A stretch of DNA of 64,000 nt. Origin: Setaria digitata. Lineage: Eukaryota; Nematoda; Chromadorea; Rhabditida; Setariidae. This document shows, piece by piece, positions 45,701-60,700 of the stretch. The stretch's first letter is position 1. Each line of letters begins with the position of its first letter. Made by a program: the position numbers and the translations under genes. The stretch lies in contig RCAB01000287.1 of NCBI GenBank assembly GCA_003640385.1, positions 17,664-81,663 on the forward strand, read 5' to 3'. Below the pieces are notes generated by a model that did no database searches, was not told the origin of the DNA, and saw only the letters and a list, made by a program, of their open reading frames with translations.

Positions 45701-48700
45701 AGAAGTGAGTAGTTTGAATTTATCTGAATAAAAAGTCAGGAATTTTTTCGGGATCCAATTAGTGGAATTAAAATGTAAACAAGTAAAAAAATAAGCTTTA
45801 ATTGATATGCCGAATAACACTCATCGAGCCTAACATTTCATTTGTAGAAATAATGTGTTTCTGCCTTAGTTATGCATTAATTAATTTGATTATTTCTAAG
45901 GTAATCATAATATTCGATTATTTAATATTCATGTGTTTAGAACCGGTAAACTTTTCTACTTTTTGCACTTCACTTTTTTCAAGCTACTTTTTGCTTGTTT
46001 TTTTTTTTTTATGCCTCTTTTCAGCCTTCGCAAAATGATCCAAAAATTTTCAGAATTTGCATGGATTAAAAAAAAAAAAACTTTATAACTGATTAAAATG
46101 AAAAGGTCTCTATGCAAATGTAAGCAATAATTTAAATCAAGTGTGAATGGTGGTTCAAAAAATTTTATATTTTTTCTTTATTTTAATATAAAATGGCTTA
46201 AATGAATTTTTTCCTTTCATTTAGAATAAACTGAGAGGTTTTTTTTTTTTTTTTTTACAGACTAGAATATTCTCTTGAAATTCATTTCTCCTTTGACTAG
46301 TTTTTTTTTGAAGTCAAATTGAACAAATAACATTTAACGATTCCCTCTGTTATTTAATTGAAAATTTTGTAGTAGCTTAAAATCAATTAAAATTCCATAT
46401 TTGACTTTTTATAATAGTGCATAAAGAATATGGGTTTTCCTGAAGAAGATATTTGCTGGAAAGAGGAAGTTTGATTTGTTTAAATTGCACAACCAATTTA
46501 ATTAGTTAAATCGGTCCATTATCTATCATAAACATTACATTTGTGTCAAGATATAATGGAATTTCTGACATCTGACAAATTCGAATGCCTTTCAAGCAAA
46601 GTTTTGAAGGATTGTAAGTTTGGAAACCTTTTGAAGGAGAAGCAGTTCAATGTGGTGTGATAACATATGTTCGAGATTTTTATGCTGATAACTGATATTT
46701 TGAAGTGTTTGGTGAGAATATTTACGCTAATTGAGAGTTTGAAGACGGTTTTTAAAATCGATTAGAAATAAGATTCGGTCTTTTTCCTCATTATAAATAA
46801 TTAATAGTTTTAATTTATTTGAATCCATTCTTTTTTTTCTCTTCACCAACAATAATCTAGTTTTTTCTCTCAGATAGTTTCCAAAATTTCTTAAATTAGT
46901 CTGAAGAGTTAAATAGCTGCTTTTCCTGTATAATCAAATTCGGAAACTAATGATCAGTACTAATTTCCGGCTCATTCAGTTGTCCATTCGGTAAAAACTT
47001 TTAATTAAATCATTCTATAACTAAAGACTATGTGGTGATAAGTGAGAACATTTTGGAGAAATAACTGATTAATTCATATTTGATTTTAAGAATCTATCAG
47101 AAACAAAATTTCAGTTTCTTCTTTTTCTTTTAAATTTAAAGTAAGCAGCCTTTTAATCCCTTCTATCATTCTTTTTACTGCAGATGGGCCACAGGAATTC
47201 CAGAGTATTTTACCACAAACCGGGTTATGCCGGGTTGATGAACGAGCTTGCGGTAATAATGAATGTGTGAAAAGCGACTACATTTGTGATGGTGAGCCGG
47301 ATTGTCGAGATCGTAGTGATGAACAGGTGAAGAAATTTGATTTGATAATTTCTGAAGTGAAACAGAAATGCAAATCGTTATCATATCCTATCAGCAATTT
47401 AGTTTCGCAAAATACTGATGATGCTAGTAAATATCATCAAATAATTCATATTCTAGAAATAAACTTTCAAGATAAATTAAGCAAAACTGCATAATGCTTC
47501 TAATATTGTTCATGCAAATTATGAAAACTATTAGAATTAAAATCAAATAAAGTTCAGTTTAGTGTGAAGCTGAAATTTCAGAGTTGAGAGTCACTTCAAA
47601 AATCTTCTAATTTCAGAACTGTCCATCGTTACGTTCATGCGAACCGAACGAATTTCGATGTAACAATGGTCGCTGTGTCCAGAAAATGTGGCTCTGTGAC
47701 GGCGACGACGACTGTGGTGACAATTCGGATGAACAGGCCTGTACCCATCGAGTGCCATCTGATGGCTGTGCATCGAGTGAATTCAAGTGTCGTGATGGTC
47801 GACAGTGTGTTCCGTTGAGTTTCCATTGTGATGGCACGAATGATTGTCAGGATGGTTCTGATGAGGTTCATTTTATGCTTATATTAGGAGCAGTGATTAT
47901 TAGTGATACTACAGATGATAACGATAGCAGGTGATATTTGTCAGTAACAGATAATAACTGTGATGCATGGAAGTAATGAATGCAATGCTTATCAGAATAT
48001 TTGTTCATTGCATATTAGAAAAGACCTTTCTAAAGATTAAATCGGGATCAAAATTATCATTTCACAAGTTGGTACTTGTATGTGGAGTTGTTATTATTCC
48101 AAATTAAAATTCAATCACGAGTTAATCATTTCCCTATTTCAATTTATGATTTAACGCTCATGAAATTTTCGGTAATTTTTTTTTTTAGTCTAACTTGTGA
48201 AAAATTAAAAATAGGATAAAATTTACTGAAGTCTTTGATTTTTTGGATAAATAAATCATTGTTAAAAGATGTATTTCACAATATTGCTTAAAGATTGGTT
48301 GTGTGCAACCGACGATTGTGCAACCACCGGAAACGAATAAACAGGTGAATGCTGGTGGCAGCTTCCAGCTAACCTGCAAAGCGGTAGCTGTACCTGAGCC
48401 GTATATTAATTGGCGTCTTAATTGGGGTCCAGTTTGTGATCCACCGCGATGTACCCAACATTCTGAGGGTGGTCTTGGTACACTTACTGTTAATAACGCT
48501 CAGTATGTATTTCATTTTCGTTTTTTTAATTACTCAATTCTTTTAGAATATTATGAATTAAAAGGTTTTGGAAGAAATGAGATAAATTAATTATTCAATT
48601 GATTTATGGGGAAAAGTTAATTCACTGCTCTCTAAGAAATTTTATTAATTTGTTTAAATTACTGGAAAAAAAAACAATTATTAGTAGAAACATTATATAT

Positions 48701-51700
48701 TTTGTTGCTATTATTAAAATATCGTAAGATTTGAGTGTTTGCACGGACCTAAACAATTGAGATTTTGTAAACTGATAAGCCTGCCAAAAATTTGCAAATT
48801 TGCTTATTAGTTATGCTAATTTATGTTGTTAATCTATTTGTATGTGCATTGGTTTTTTTTCCTACCAGAACCTCATAGGATATTGTTGGCTTGAAATGAT
48901 CATTAAAAATTTTAAACTTTAGAAAAATTAATAATTCTATGAGGAAATAATGCATTATATTTTCACTTATTTTCCCTTTTTTTTTTTCCTTTTTGAAAAA
49001 CAAATTCTAGAGATTCTTAAAATTGGCTAAAATAAAATAAAATATTTTGGTGATAAACTGAGTCGCCTTGCCACCGGGAAAAAATTTGCGAATGATTGAA
49101 ATTTGAAATAATTTGACGAATGGCAACCTCTAAATTGTGCAATTTTATTGAAAACTTTGAAAAGCGGGAGTTAATGAAACGATAATAAATGAAAGAATTA
49201 CATATGCACTATTAATGAGGGAAATAAATGCTTGTGAGAGAAATGAATGTCTGAGAGACAGTTGCTTTCAACGATTTTCTCGACATTATTCTCGAAATAT
49301 ATTTGCAGATGTGAGGAAAAAAAGTGAGTGACAACACATTTAGCTGTTTACTTTAAAGCAATTTTAAAAAATTGTTTTCTTTTTTAAATTGTTTTTCCTT
49401 TCTAAATTTAGAAAAAAATTTCACTTTTTGCAAATAAAAAAGATTGAAGGGAGTGAAACAAGTTTGCTATTAATTTTCGACAATTGGAAAAGCAAGATTT
49501 AGAGCAAAAAAATAAAGGTTTAAGTGCAAAAAAAAAATAATAAAGATTTAGGTGTGGAAAAAATATATCATTAAATTGTTAAATTTTAATTTGAATTATT
49601 ATCAACATAGTGCAGGTGAACAATTATATGCAAGTAATTTCAAACTGAAAATTATTTTCATATCGAAGTGTTTGTACTATAAATATGTAAAAAAATATAT
49701 ATATATTGATTGATTTTTCAAATTTTCAACTATTAAAATTACCATGGTATACTCAGTTATACTGGTTTTCAGGCCTCTTGATCAAGGTGCCTATACTTGT
49801 GAAGCAATCAATGTCAAAGGTCGAGTTTTAGCTACACCGGATTGCATTGTTCGTATTGTTAACATTCCGGCTCCTGAGCCTCAACAAAAAACTCAATGTA
49901 ATGTTGTCGGTTCTGCAAGTCCAATTCCGGATCATACTGGTCGATGTCAGTGCAAGGTTATTCATTTTAGCTCTCAATTAAATAATTTATATTTTTTTGA
50001 TAATCAATCATAAAATAATTAACATGAAATGATGATTTTTTTTGACAAATATCATTTGTATAACTGGATCTAATATTGCAAAATTAAATTCTTTTTCAAA
50101 TACTTCAATAAATTTTTTACTTAAATTGCAAAAAAATTTCTCGTTTAAAACTTTTCTAAATATTTTTTCATTATTTTCTCACCTATAATTTTTCTAGGCT
50201 TTGGTTACTGGCCCAAAATGTGATTTATGTAGCCGAGGCGCTTATCATTTGCATCAGAAGGCTCAAGAAGGTTGCTTCAAATGTTTCTGCTTTGGTGCCA
50301 CCGATCAGTGCCGATCATCTTCATGGTATAGGACAAAAGTAGGCCCTCTTCTCGTTAAATTAATTATCAATTAGTGATTACGAGTAATTATCAGTTTTCT
50401 TCACCATTTTTTTTCCCTTCCGAAAATATACGTATCATCAATTAATTAATCAGTACTAGAAACTGTCACAAAAGCCTCTAAAATTGCTTAATTAAATTGA
50501 TAATAAGCAATAAATTCACTTCATTCTATAAGTTAATTATTATTTTGTGAAGAAATTTCTTAAAGAGATTGTGAGCTTTAAAGTGGGTTCACATTTTTTG
50601 CCACTGACAAAATTTCACTGAGATCTGATACGTTTATTTACATTATCAAAACAGTTTAGTGATAATATGACTTGATAACTGGTAAGTGGTAAGTGGAAAC
50701 AATAAGGAAAACAGATAATAGGTGAAAATTTGTTGATAAAATGTTGATTAAAACGAATCAGATTATTGCAAGGTTTTCAGCGTTATGGTAATTAACTAAT
50801 TACAACTTAGACAATTGCAAAATCTTTTTTATTGAAAAAAAAAAAGATACCGTAACACATTATACAAACAGTGATATAAGCTGTGATAAAGTAGTTTGTT
50901 GGTAACGACTGAAAAGAGAGAAATAATACAGTATTCTCTAATATTCTGTAATATCATAATGGGATAAGTATTATTAATCAGTTTTTCTTTTCTATGTTTT
51001 CTTTTCAGAACATCGGTTGTGTAAGTTTTTATCGGTAAATTTTACGCACTGTTTGTGTGTTTATTTGCTGAAATGCACCTTTATCACAGTGAAATTTTTG
51101 GTATTTGAATAATGTTTGAGTTTTCAAATTTTCGTTTAATTTGAAAGAAATGCAATTTCGTAAATTTCAATGAACTATTTATTGTCACTCTTAAGAAGAA
51201 ATAAGTATTTATGAAAGTGAAGACGAAGAAATATTTAATGAAATAAATTCGACAAGTTATCATTATTATCACTCACGTACAAGCAAATAATGATAGCAGT
51301 AGTTCAAATGTACTTTAGTGGATTTATGAATAAATTGTTCTCATTATAATTAGTACAGATTGGTTATATTTAAATCAAAATCTCAACCCTTTTCAAGATA
51401 ATTCTTTCTTGTCACTCTTAAAATACTTTTTTTTTTTTTTTCAAAAACACAGCCATAGCGAAATGATATTATGCTTGTGTGAAATCATTCGTTTTTTTTC
51501 TCTTTCCCTCTCTCTCTTTATTGAATTTGCTTCTTGTGATTTAATTATTCTAAGATGAAATAAATTAATGTAGAAGATAATATCGTAGGAATGGCCTTTT
51601 CAAAAATCTTTTAATTGATGAAAGGTTGTATAGTAAATTATAACTTTTACTGTCAGAAAATGGATTACATTTCAAAAATCTACTTTAATTAGTCAGAAAT

Positions 51701-54700
51701 TAATCACAATGCAGTGTGCATTTTGGTTTTTTAACAAAATTTTTTTATTTTTATGTTTGCTGGCACCTTGCAGTAAGTGCACATAGAATTTCTGTAATTA
51801 ATATGTAACTTTTTTTCTTCATTTCATCACAAACATCATTAAGAATTCCTTTTCATTTTTTTTTTTTTAATTTTTATAAATTTTTAAATTGGTTTTTTTC
51901 TTATTTTTAAGGATAAACTCATAATGAACGGTGAATCACGTGGCGTTCAAATATCGGATATTAATGGACAAGTGCATAGTTCACGGTTTGATTTTAGTAT
52001 ACCTGGAATGGTAACGTATAATGAACCGTCATATCAAACGTTATACTGGAAATTACCATCACGTTTTCTTGGAAATAAGGTTCTTCATGCTATATATTAT
52101 AATGTTTAAAGAAAATGTGGAAAATTAAATGTGTATAAGAGGAAAAAAGAATTTCAAAATTAACTATATTCATTCGTGGGCATCATAATACTACCGAAAT
52201 ATTTCAATAATTTGACGACAAGAGAAAAAAAGATTAATAGATTGTTGAAATGTGGAATTTTTGTTATTTTTTTTACTTTGATATAATTATTTAATTTGAA
52301 ATTTAAAAACTCCTTTCTTTAAAATTTAAAAACTTATGCATTTGCATTTATAGCTAACAGCTTACGGTGGTGAGCTTGCATTCGATATGCAATATTCGTG
52401 TACTTCACCTGTGAATAACGAACCACTCATTGTCCTGAAAGTAAACCTTTTTTTTTCTTTTGTCTTCTTTTTCATCTTCGAGCAGTAAAATTGGTTCTCT
52501 GGACATATCAGCAAAAGGACAAAGTAAAAGTTGAATGCAACCAAACAAAAAAAGAAACTGAAAGTTACCTGGAATAGGATTTTCACTTTTTAATTTAGTA
52601 CTTGATGAAGATAAAAATTTTGCTCAACTAATTATTACTGGACTAATTGTTGCACTTACCTGATGACTTATTATATGATCAAAATATAATTTCTATTGAA
52701 AATTTGAGGAATTATTCCTAAGGTGGAATTGAATTTTTGAAGATTAAAAAACGAAAAAGGAAACTAATTGTAATTTGTATGAAAGGAAAGGTACTACTAC
52801 TGTATTTCAGGGTAACGGTATAACATTGGTACATCGTCCACGTGATGCATATATTTTTGATTCGAATAAAAAAATTCGATACACTGTCGATACTTATGAG
52901 GTAACATTTACCTGTACTTTTTTTGTTATCAATGTAACTTTAAATGCTTGTTTTATCTTTGCACTGATAAGAGTTGATGTTTGTTATTGATAGGTAAATT
53001 ATGAAGAATTAGATGGAAGACCAGCGTCTCGTGAGAATCTGATGATGGTATTGGCTAATGTAGAAATGATGCTAATACGTGCTTCACACTGTCATGGTCA
53101 GGAATCTAGCAGGTTATTGTCATTTTAAAAACTTGGCCTTTTTTTTTTTTTGTAATATAAACGTATCAATTTTTCGTCTCTTATAAACGGCAAATTTTTT
53201 TTGCTGAAAGTGGGCGAAAATATTTCAGGAAGATGTAATTATTGAAATAATTTTTAGGTAATTCTTAAAAAAAAAAAAAAAAAAAAAAAAACAAATTTGT
53301 TACAGTCTTGGTGATATTACCTGGGAAATAGCCGTTGATCGTGATACGCAAGAGAGATTTGCATTGGAAGTTGAACAGTGTTCTTGTCCACCAGGTTTCA
53401 ATTTCCTCTTTGTTCTTTCTAATTTAAAGTTCCATTTTATAATTCACCAAAAGTTATGTAATTACTTTTTGATACAGGAAAATAAAAAATATAAAGTAGA
53501 AAATATTCTTGAAATATTTATATAAAATTTTTTTTTCTAATTTTTGTGCTAATTTAATAAGCAAATAATGTTAACTGTTGTGTTTGATTTTTGCAATTAA
53601 ATTCATCGTAATGCATAAGTATTGTTTTATTTAAGTGATAAAATTTAGTAAATAAATTTATTATTCTGAATTTATTCTGAAAATCTATAGCTTATCTTTA
53701 TAATTCTTATTTTGAAATTTTATACGTTCACAAATTACTGCTATAAGTTTCAGGCTATACTGGATTGTCTTGTGAAGAATGTGCTCCAGGATATGAGCGT
53801 TCAGGTCAAGGGGCATACCTTGGCACATGTATACCTGCGCAACATCGTGTGCAATGTTCACCAGCTGGTTCGCGAAGTACTCATCCCATGTACGATGGTC
53901 AGTGTCAATGTAAAATGTATGCAATGGGTGCTATGTGTGACCGTTGTCCACCCAATACTTATCATTTATCATCACGAAATCCACAAGGTTGCATTCCATG
54001 CTTCTGCTCGGGTGTTACGCAGCAGTGCTCGTCCGCTTCGAATCTTTACAGAACTCAGGTAGTGATCGATTACAGAAGAGGTGATAGTGATCAACTGGAA
54101 ATCACAACCAGTGATGCACACACTCCATTCAGGTATACATCGAGAGTTGACTTTTTTGCTCAAAGAAGATTTAAATTTAAAAGAAATTAAACTAGTTCTA
54201 TTGGGAAGGTAAAGTACAGAGTTAAGATGAATGAGCATGAAATATTTGCAAACTGTGTCTACATCATCCGATAATGGATGATAAATGATAAGCCTCTGTG
54301 TATGTGCATCTAACAATGGTTGATGATGAATGACGAGTTTACATTTCATTTATCACTTGACAATGATAATTAATGACAAAGTTTACGACCTAGCTATTAC
54401 ACTATTTGATAATGAATGGTTAATGACAAGATTTACAACATTATGGAATGATATTTTCATGATTAATTTCTGTTTATTCAGGAGCAGGTTATTCATAATT
54501 TTATGCAAATAAGACGTCTAAATGATAATGCTTGCCTTTTTTCAGGCCCCAATCCCAAGCTCGAATAACAGGAAATGATATAACATTTACATCATTTTAT
54601 GAAATACCTGGCCAAACACTCTACTGGAAAATGCCAAAACAATTTCTTGACAATAAAGTAACAAGTTATGGTGGAATCCTTAAATATACCTTCCTTTATT

Positions 54701-57700
54701 CGGGTACAGGACCAGTGAACAGTGATGCAGATGTAATCTTACGGGTATGTTTTCTGGCATATTTTAAGATTCCTTATCAAACAAAGCCAAAGAAATACTA
54801 ATAGTGATAATATATGAATTGGAAGGTAAGGTAATTTGCTTCAGTTGAAGATGTCAGTGAAATGGTATTTATGCAAATAAGAACTGGAAGAATTAAAAGA
54901 ATTAATGAACTAAGTAGTTAAGTGTTGAACAGTTATAACTTTACAGTAGTTGTTTTAAGGTTCAATTTAGCATCTTAGCATTAAGTTTCTTCGTTGCTTG
55001 CATAAAAAATTAGAATATTTAACCTTACTAACTTAATATTTGAGTTTTATAAAATTTAATCCATCTGTATTTTTTTTTCTTTTTTTTAGGGTAATGATAT
55101 TACTTTGCAATATACTAATCATCAACCAGTTTATGCGGATCGTGAAAATACCATCGAAGTTCAATTATTCGAAGATCACTGGCAGCGTACTGATGGACAA
55201 TTGGCCACACGTGAACATTTGCTGATGGCGTTAGCCGATGTTGATAGTTTATTAATCAAATTAAGTTGTACAGATGAATGCTCGTCATCCTCATTAATTA
55301 GTGTTTCATTGGATTATGCCGAACCACATGCTATCGGTGCTGAAGTCGCTTATGAGGTTAATTATTTCATAAGTTACATAATTTTTTTTTTATATATTTT
55401 AGATTATCCCGTTTGCACGAAAATTTTTGTCATATTGAATATAACTGTTTTTAAAATGAAATGAGCTAAATGGTAATAGTGAAATTGACAATATTAATCT
55501 ATTGCTTGTTAGTTTGCATTTGTTCTCAAAAAAAGAAAAAAAAAACTTAGCCAGAATTTCAATGCAATTTCTTTCATTATCTTTAGTTCCTTTTTTTTTT
55601 AAAAAAAAAAAAGAATATGTATATAATTAAAATTTGAAGTAATTTAACAATCGAAATTTTTCTCTTAAAAAATATAAACTTTTCTCTTTCAATTAAATCC
55701 TTTTGTTCAAGATTATCTTTGACAAGAATTTGCCACAAATTCAACTCGTTTAAATTTCATGGGATAATTCAGGTTGAGCAGTGTCAATGTCCACCGGGTT
55801 ACATTGGTACATCCTGCGAAGACTGTGCTCCTGGATATTCTCGTACCGGTGGTGGATTATACTTGGGTCTTTGCGAACGTTGTGAATGCCATGGTCATGC
55901 TTCACAGTGTGATAAAGTTTGTTTTTCATTTAAATTGAGTTTGTTAGATGAATTAGAATTAATTCTTTGAATCCATATATTTAATGTTGGAAAGAAGAGA
56001 ACAGAACTTTCATCTTTTTTTTTTTTACGTGAACGTTTCTAAAATTTAAACTTTAAAACAGAAATTTTGAAATTATTAAGGAACACGGATTCTGCGTGGA
56101 CTGTCAGCATAACACGGAAGGTGACCAATGCGAGCGTTGCAAGCCTGGATTTACGGGAGATCCACGTCGAGGCACTCCACATGACTGCCAGCCGGTAGCT
56201 ACCAGACCTGCTTGTATCTGTAATAATCACTCTCCTAGAGGATGTGATTCATTTGGTCGATGTTTGGTTAGTTTTTTTTTTCTTTTTTTTTACTGACTGA
56301 TTAATTAAAATTAAGTGAAAATATTTTTATTAAGTTGAGAAAGTTATTTGGAATGAAGAAAAATAAAATATGTAATTAGCCTATCAATGATGAGAAGTAA
56401 TAAGCCGTGTTAGTGGAAGTTAAAATAAATTTATTAATTTTTTCAATTGATTAATTTCAAATTATTGGTGGAATGAAATAAATTAATTTGAAAATGGATG
56501 ATCTCGAATGTATCGCATTTTTCTAAAAGCAATTTCCAGTTATGCGAGCATAACACAGAAGGATATCACTGTGAACAGTGCAAACGTGGATTCTACGGTG
56601 ATGCTGCACGTGGCACTGCGTTTGATTGTACACCTTGTCCGTGCCCGTAAGTTGCATTTGTCATTATTAATTGTGTTTAATTCATCGTAGAGTAATTATG
56701 ATCCTCCTCTGTTAATTAGCGATTCGTAAATTTTTTTAGTGGCACGTCAGATTGCTTCCTTGATGCTTATGGACAAGTGCAATGTCGTAGTTGTCCAGCT
56801 GGTTTAACTGGACGATTATGCGAGGAGTAAGCTAACTATTCCTAAATTTTCGTTATTTCAAATTTGAAGGAAAAATGGAAATTTTTTATTAGCTTATACA
56901 TCCGATGCGGTCGTTTTCCAATGCTTTTTTTTGTCTTCAACGAAAATTTTCTTCCTTGCTTCAATCAAATTTTTACTGCAAATTATGTAGATGTGCACCG
57001 GGCTATACACGTTCACGATCACGTACTGACGAAGGACGTACCTGTGAACCGATTGGACATGTCGAAGAAACAAACATTGTATTCGTGCCAACTCCTGAAG
57101 GTGATCGTATAAATCGACGACGTCTTCGCTGGCGACAAAATCGCTTGCAGCGAAATCGTCGTTATTATCTGCGACGCCAATCGCGTTATTGAACAGATTT
57201 CTCTCAAAAAAAAAAAAATTTTTTTCTTTTCTTTAAGAAACTTTTGCAGAAATTTCGAACATTTTTCCGCAAAAAATTCCATTTCATTTACAATTATCCA
57301 CGCTTAAATGTTTTCGTATCACTGCTTTAATCAGCACTTTGTTCACTCGCATTTTTCCTTTCTTTTTTTCCTCACTACACATAAAATCACAGAGGACAGC
57401 GAGGGTATATTTATGCATTTTAAAATTAAAGTTCTAATCAAGGATTTAAATTACCATTTAATATTTATCCATCTTGGTCTTAATTACCAATTGATATAAA
57501 AGTGGCGACGATTCCATATGATCTATTTTGCTTGATTTTTAAGAACATTTTTTTTGAAAAATTTCATCTCTAAATTTTAATAATCTAATTTTTTCACAGA
57601 ATTAATAATTTGCTGAAAACATTAAATTTGATTACAGATAATGCATTAGCTAAGTTGTTTGCATGTAGTTTCCCTAGAATCAATCCTTTGTGCTAAGACA

Positions 57701-60700
57701 TATTTCCAAGGAAAGATTTTTTAAATTTACCAAAAGCTAAAAATCCGCTTAAAATTCCCGTTTTATTTTATCTCATGTTTAATTATGTGATACTTTCCTT
57801 TGTTCCTTTCAAAATATGGTACTTACCATTCTTAATGTGAGAGAAAGAAGTTCTAACAGAAATTAGGAAAAGTAATAATTATTGTGTCTTTCCCCAAGTT
57901 AATGTTCATTTATGTTTTTTAGGCTTTTTTCTTTCTTTTTTTTTTTTTTTTTTTTTCACAGAACGTACGTGTTTTCCGTCTTCGTCCTGCATCTTACACA
58001 TATATAATCATTTTTTTTTTCTTTCTTTTATTTTTGATTCACTGAAGTGATAGTTTAGTTGTAACTGATAACTGATAATGTTAACTGTCATAAATGCATG
58101 GTGCTATGCGACGTTTGAAATTTGCTAAACACATTTTTCTTCGTCATTTTCCTTTTGTTCATTTTCGTTTTTAGATTCACTTCGAACTGTCTTTTCATTA
58201 ATTTCTAAATTATCGTTATAAATCAGGTAAGATTTCCTAAATTCAAAATTCAGAGACAGATAATTAAATGATAATAATGATATTTCGGAATCTTTCGCCA
58301 TGCGCTATTTTCGAAATTCACTCGGCTTCATCAGACAGTTGAAAGCAGTTCATTTTCCAATCAACTTATTAGCTCAGAAAAGGAAAAGTGCTCGAGTCTA
58401 ACAAACATTTCTATGTTCATTTTTTGTCTGTTTGTGTTATGTGTGTATTTTGTCTTTGGTGTATACAGGTTTTCTGCTTTAGCTACACATAAATGCATCT
58501 GAATTTGTACAAGTTTCAACATTAGGCAACCTGAAATCTCCCAGTATTCTGGGAATAATCTTTAATATTACGAAATTGAAATAATTATCAATTAAGATTC
58601 TAAAAAAAGCAAAAACAAAAACAAAACAAATTCAATCTGAATGAAACATTTCGTTATTTGCTAATTAAATCTAAGCTTGCCATTCTGTAATATCCATAAT
58701 GAAATGAAGAAAGAAAAAGGAAGAAAACAAAAGTAATTACACTATTTGTCATCAATTTATTCTACGTCAAATGATTTTATCTAGATTATATATCACTTCT
58801 AATTTATCATGCTATATCCTTATTTTTTACTTTATAATTAGCTGTAAAGTAGCCCAATTACTTATTTATTTATTACCTATTTTGCTACACATAGCATGTT
58901 TAATACTAAAAAGAAAAAAAAAACAGTAACAACATCACCATCTGCACCTGTTACACATGCATGCATTGCAATTGGTAAAATTATAAAAAGCGGAAAGATT
59001 AGAAATGTATTCCGGTCGATTCGACTTTCCGGAATATGTTACTGCAAGAAGAAAGGGACAGGAGAAAAGGGAAAAAAAAACAACCGAAATTTATTTTTTT
59101 TTTTTCAGCATATGGTCCACCACTACGAGTACAAATTGATCATCCGAAGAATCTGAATCTTCCGGTTGGCGGTAGAGCTCGTTGGTACTGCCGAATCATT
59201 GGACAAAAGGTACTGTCATTTTTCACTTTTTTCCTTCTTTTTTCTAGCTTAATTAATTAGTTAATAATCTTCTTGTCTTCGTTTTCCGTATGGAAAATTA
59301 TAATTAGCATCCATGCTGATCGAAAACATTGCTAATTAGAATGGCAATGTTTGTTTGACGAAAATGTTAAATTTTTTTATAATTTTCCTTTCAACTTTGT
59401 TTTAATAATTCTCACAGCTAAGTTTTCGTTTATAAATGAAATGGAATACTCAAATGCGCAATTTTCATCAAGCCACATTCACTTGATCAGCTTTATTACT
59501 GCAAGTTAAAGCTTATCTTATCATTACCCTTTTCCCTATTTACTTAGTTTATTTTCTTTTCCCATCACGTCACTTTAATCAAAAATGAGTCCAGCAAATT
59601 GAAAATTTCGAGAATTCATAGATTTTTTTCCTCAAATTTTATTTCTGCTGTTAATTTTTTCATTAAGATTTAACTTTACAATTATTAGTTTGCAAATTTC
59701 TTAAGAAAAAGAATTACTACATTTTATCATTATTTTTCTATCTATGATGTCGCATTTCTTTCTTGGATATTGAAACATTCTTTAAAAGTTTTTGACACAG
59801 ATAGCTTATGAATTAATTTATTATGAATCCTAGTGTCGACAAATTTTTTAACTGCCTTCTTTTGATAAATATTATGAATTTAATTATCTGATATCTTTCA
59901 CAAAAGAATGAGAGAGAGAGAGAAGAAAAGAAAATCAATTGTNATTGAAACATTCTTTAAAAGTTTTTGACACAGATAGCTTATGAATTAATTTATTATG
60001 AATCCTAGTGTCAACAAATTTTTTAACTGCCTTCTTTTGATAAATATTATGAATTTAATTATCTGATATCTTTCACAAAAGAATGAGAGAGAGAGAGAAG
60101 AAAAGAAAATCAATTGTGATAAACTATTAAATTCAATTCCGTTTTTGAATTTTTCACAAGAATGAAATTTCTCCTTGATAACACAGACAGCATTGCCTCA
60201 TGAAAATGATTCTACTGCATATTGTTGTTACAAAAATAAAAAAAAACTCAACTCATTCAATCATATGTTCAATGAATCCCAAAAATTCTGAAGACTCGAA
60301 CAGTTCGAGTTCGAAATCAAATCAGGCAACTGTTAGAGCGTTGATGTTTCTGATTCAGAACATTGGAATCAAAAAGAAGAATGCCATTAAAGTTTTTGTT
60401 GCAATAATCAGAAGAAAGAACTGATTACTACTGAATCCGTCTTGTATTTGACTAAAACTGGCTGGCATTCATTGCTTTTTTTAATCAGATTTTAATTTTT
60501 TCTTTTTTTTTTTTTTTTTCTTACGGTATTATTACTGAAGGACATAGATGTTTTCAGTACTTATTGTAGACACGATTTAGCTGTATAAGCTTAAGTATCG
60601 TCTTTATTTTTGTATTTTTTTTCCTTAAGTCAAAATCGCATTTTTTTCGAATCTTTCACTTGCTCCCCAGTTTTCAATTTTTTTTTTTCGTTTTATTTTA

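Noticed and set aside
58896..59156. Lys-rich open frame before the Ig 3 exon
   Set aside because: In the phase needed from the 57100 donor it meets a stop; the true exon starts at 59109.
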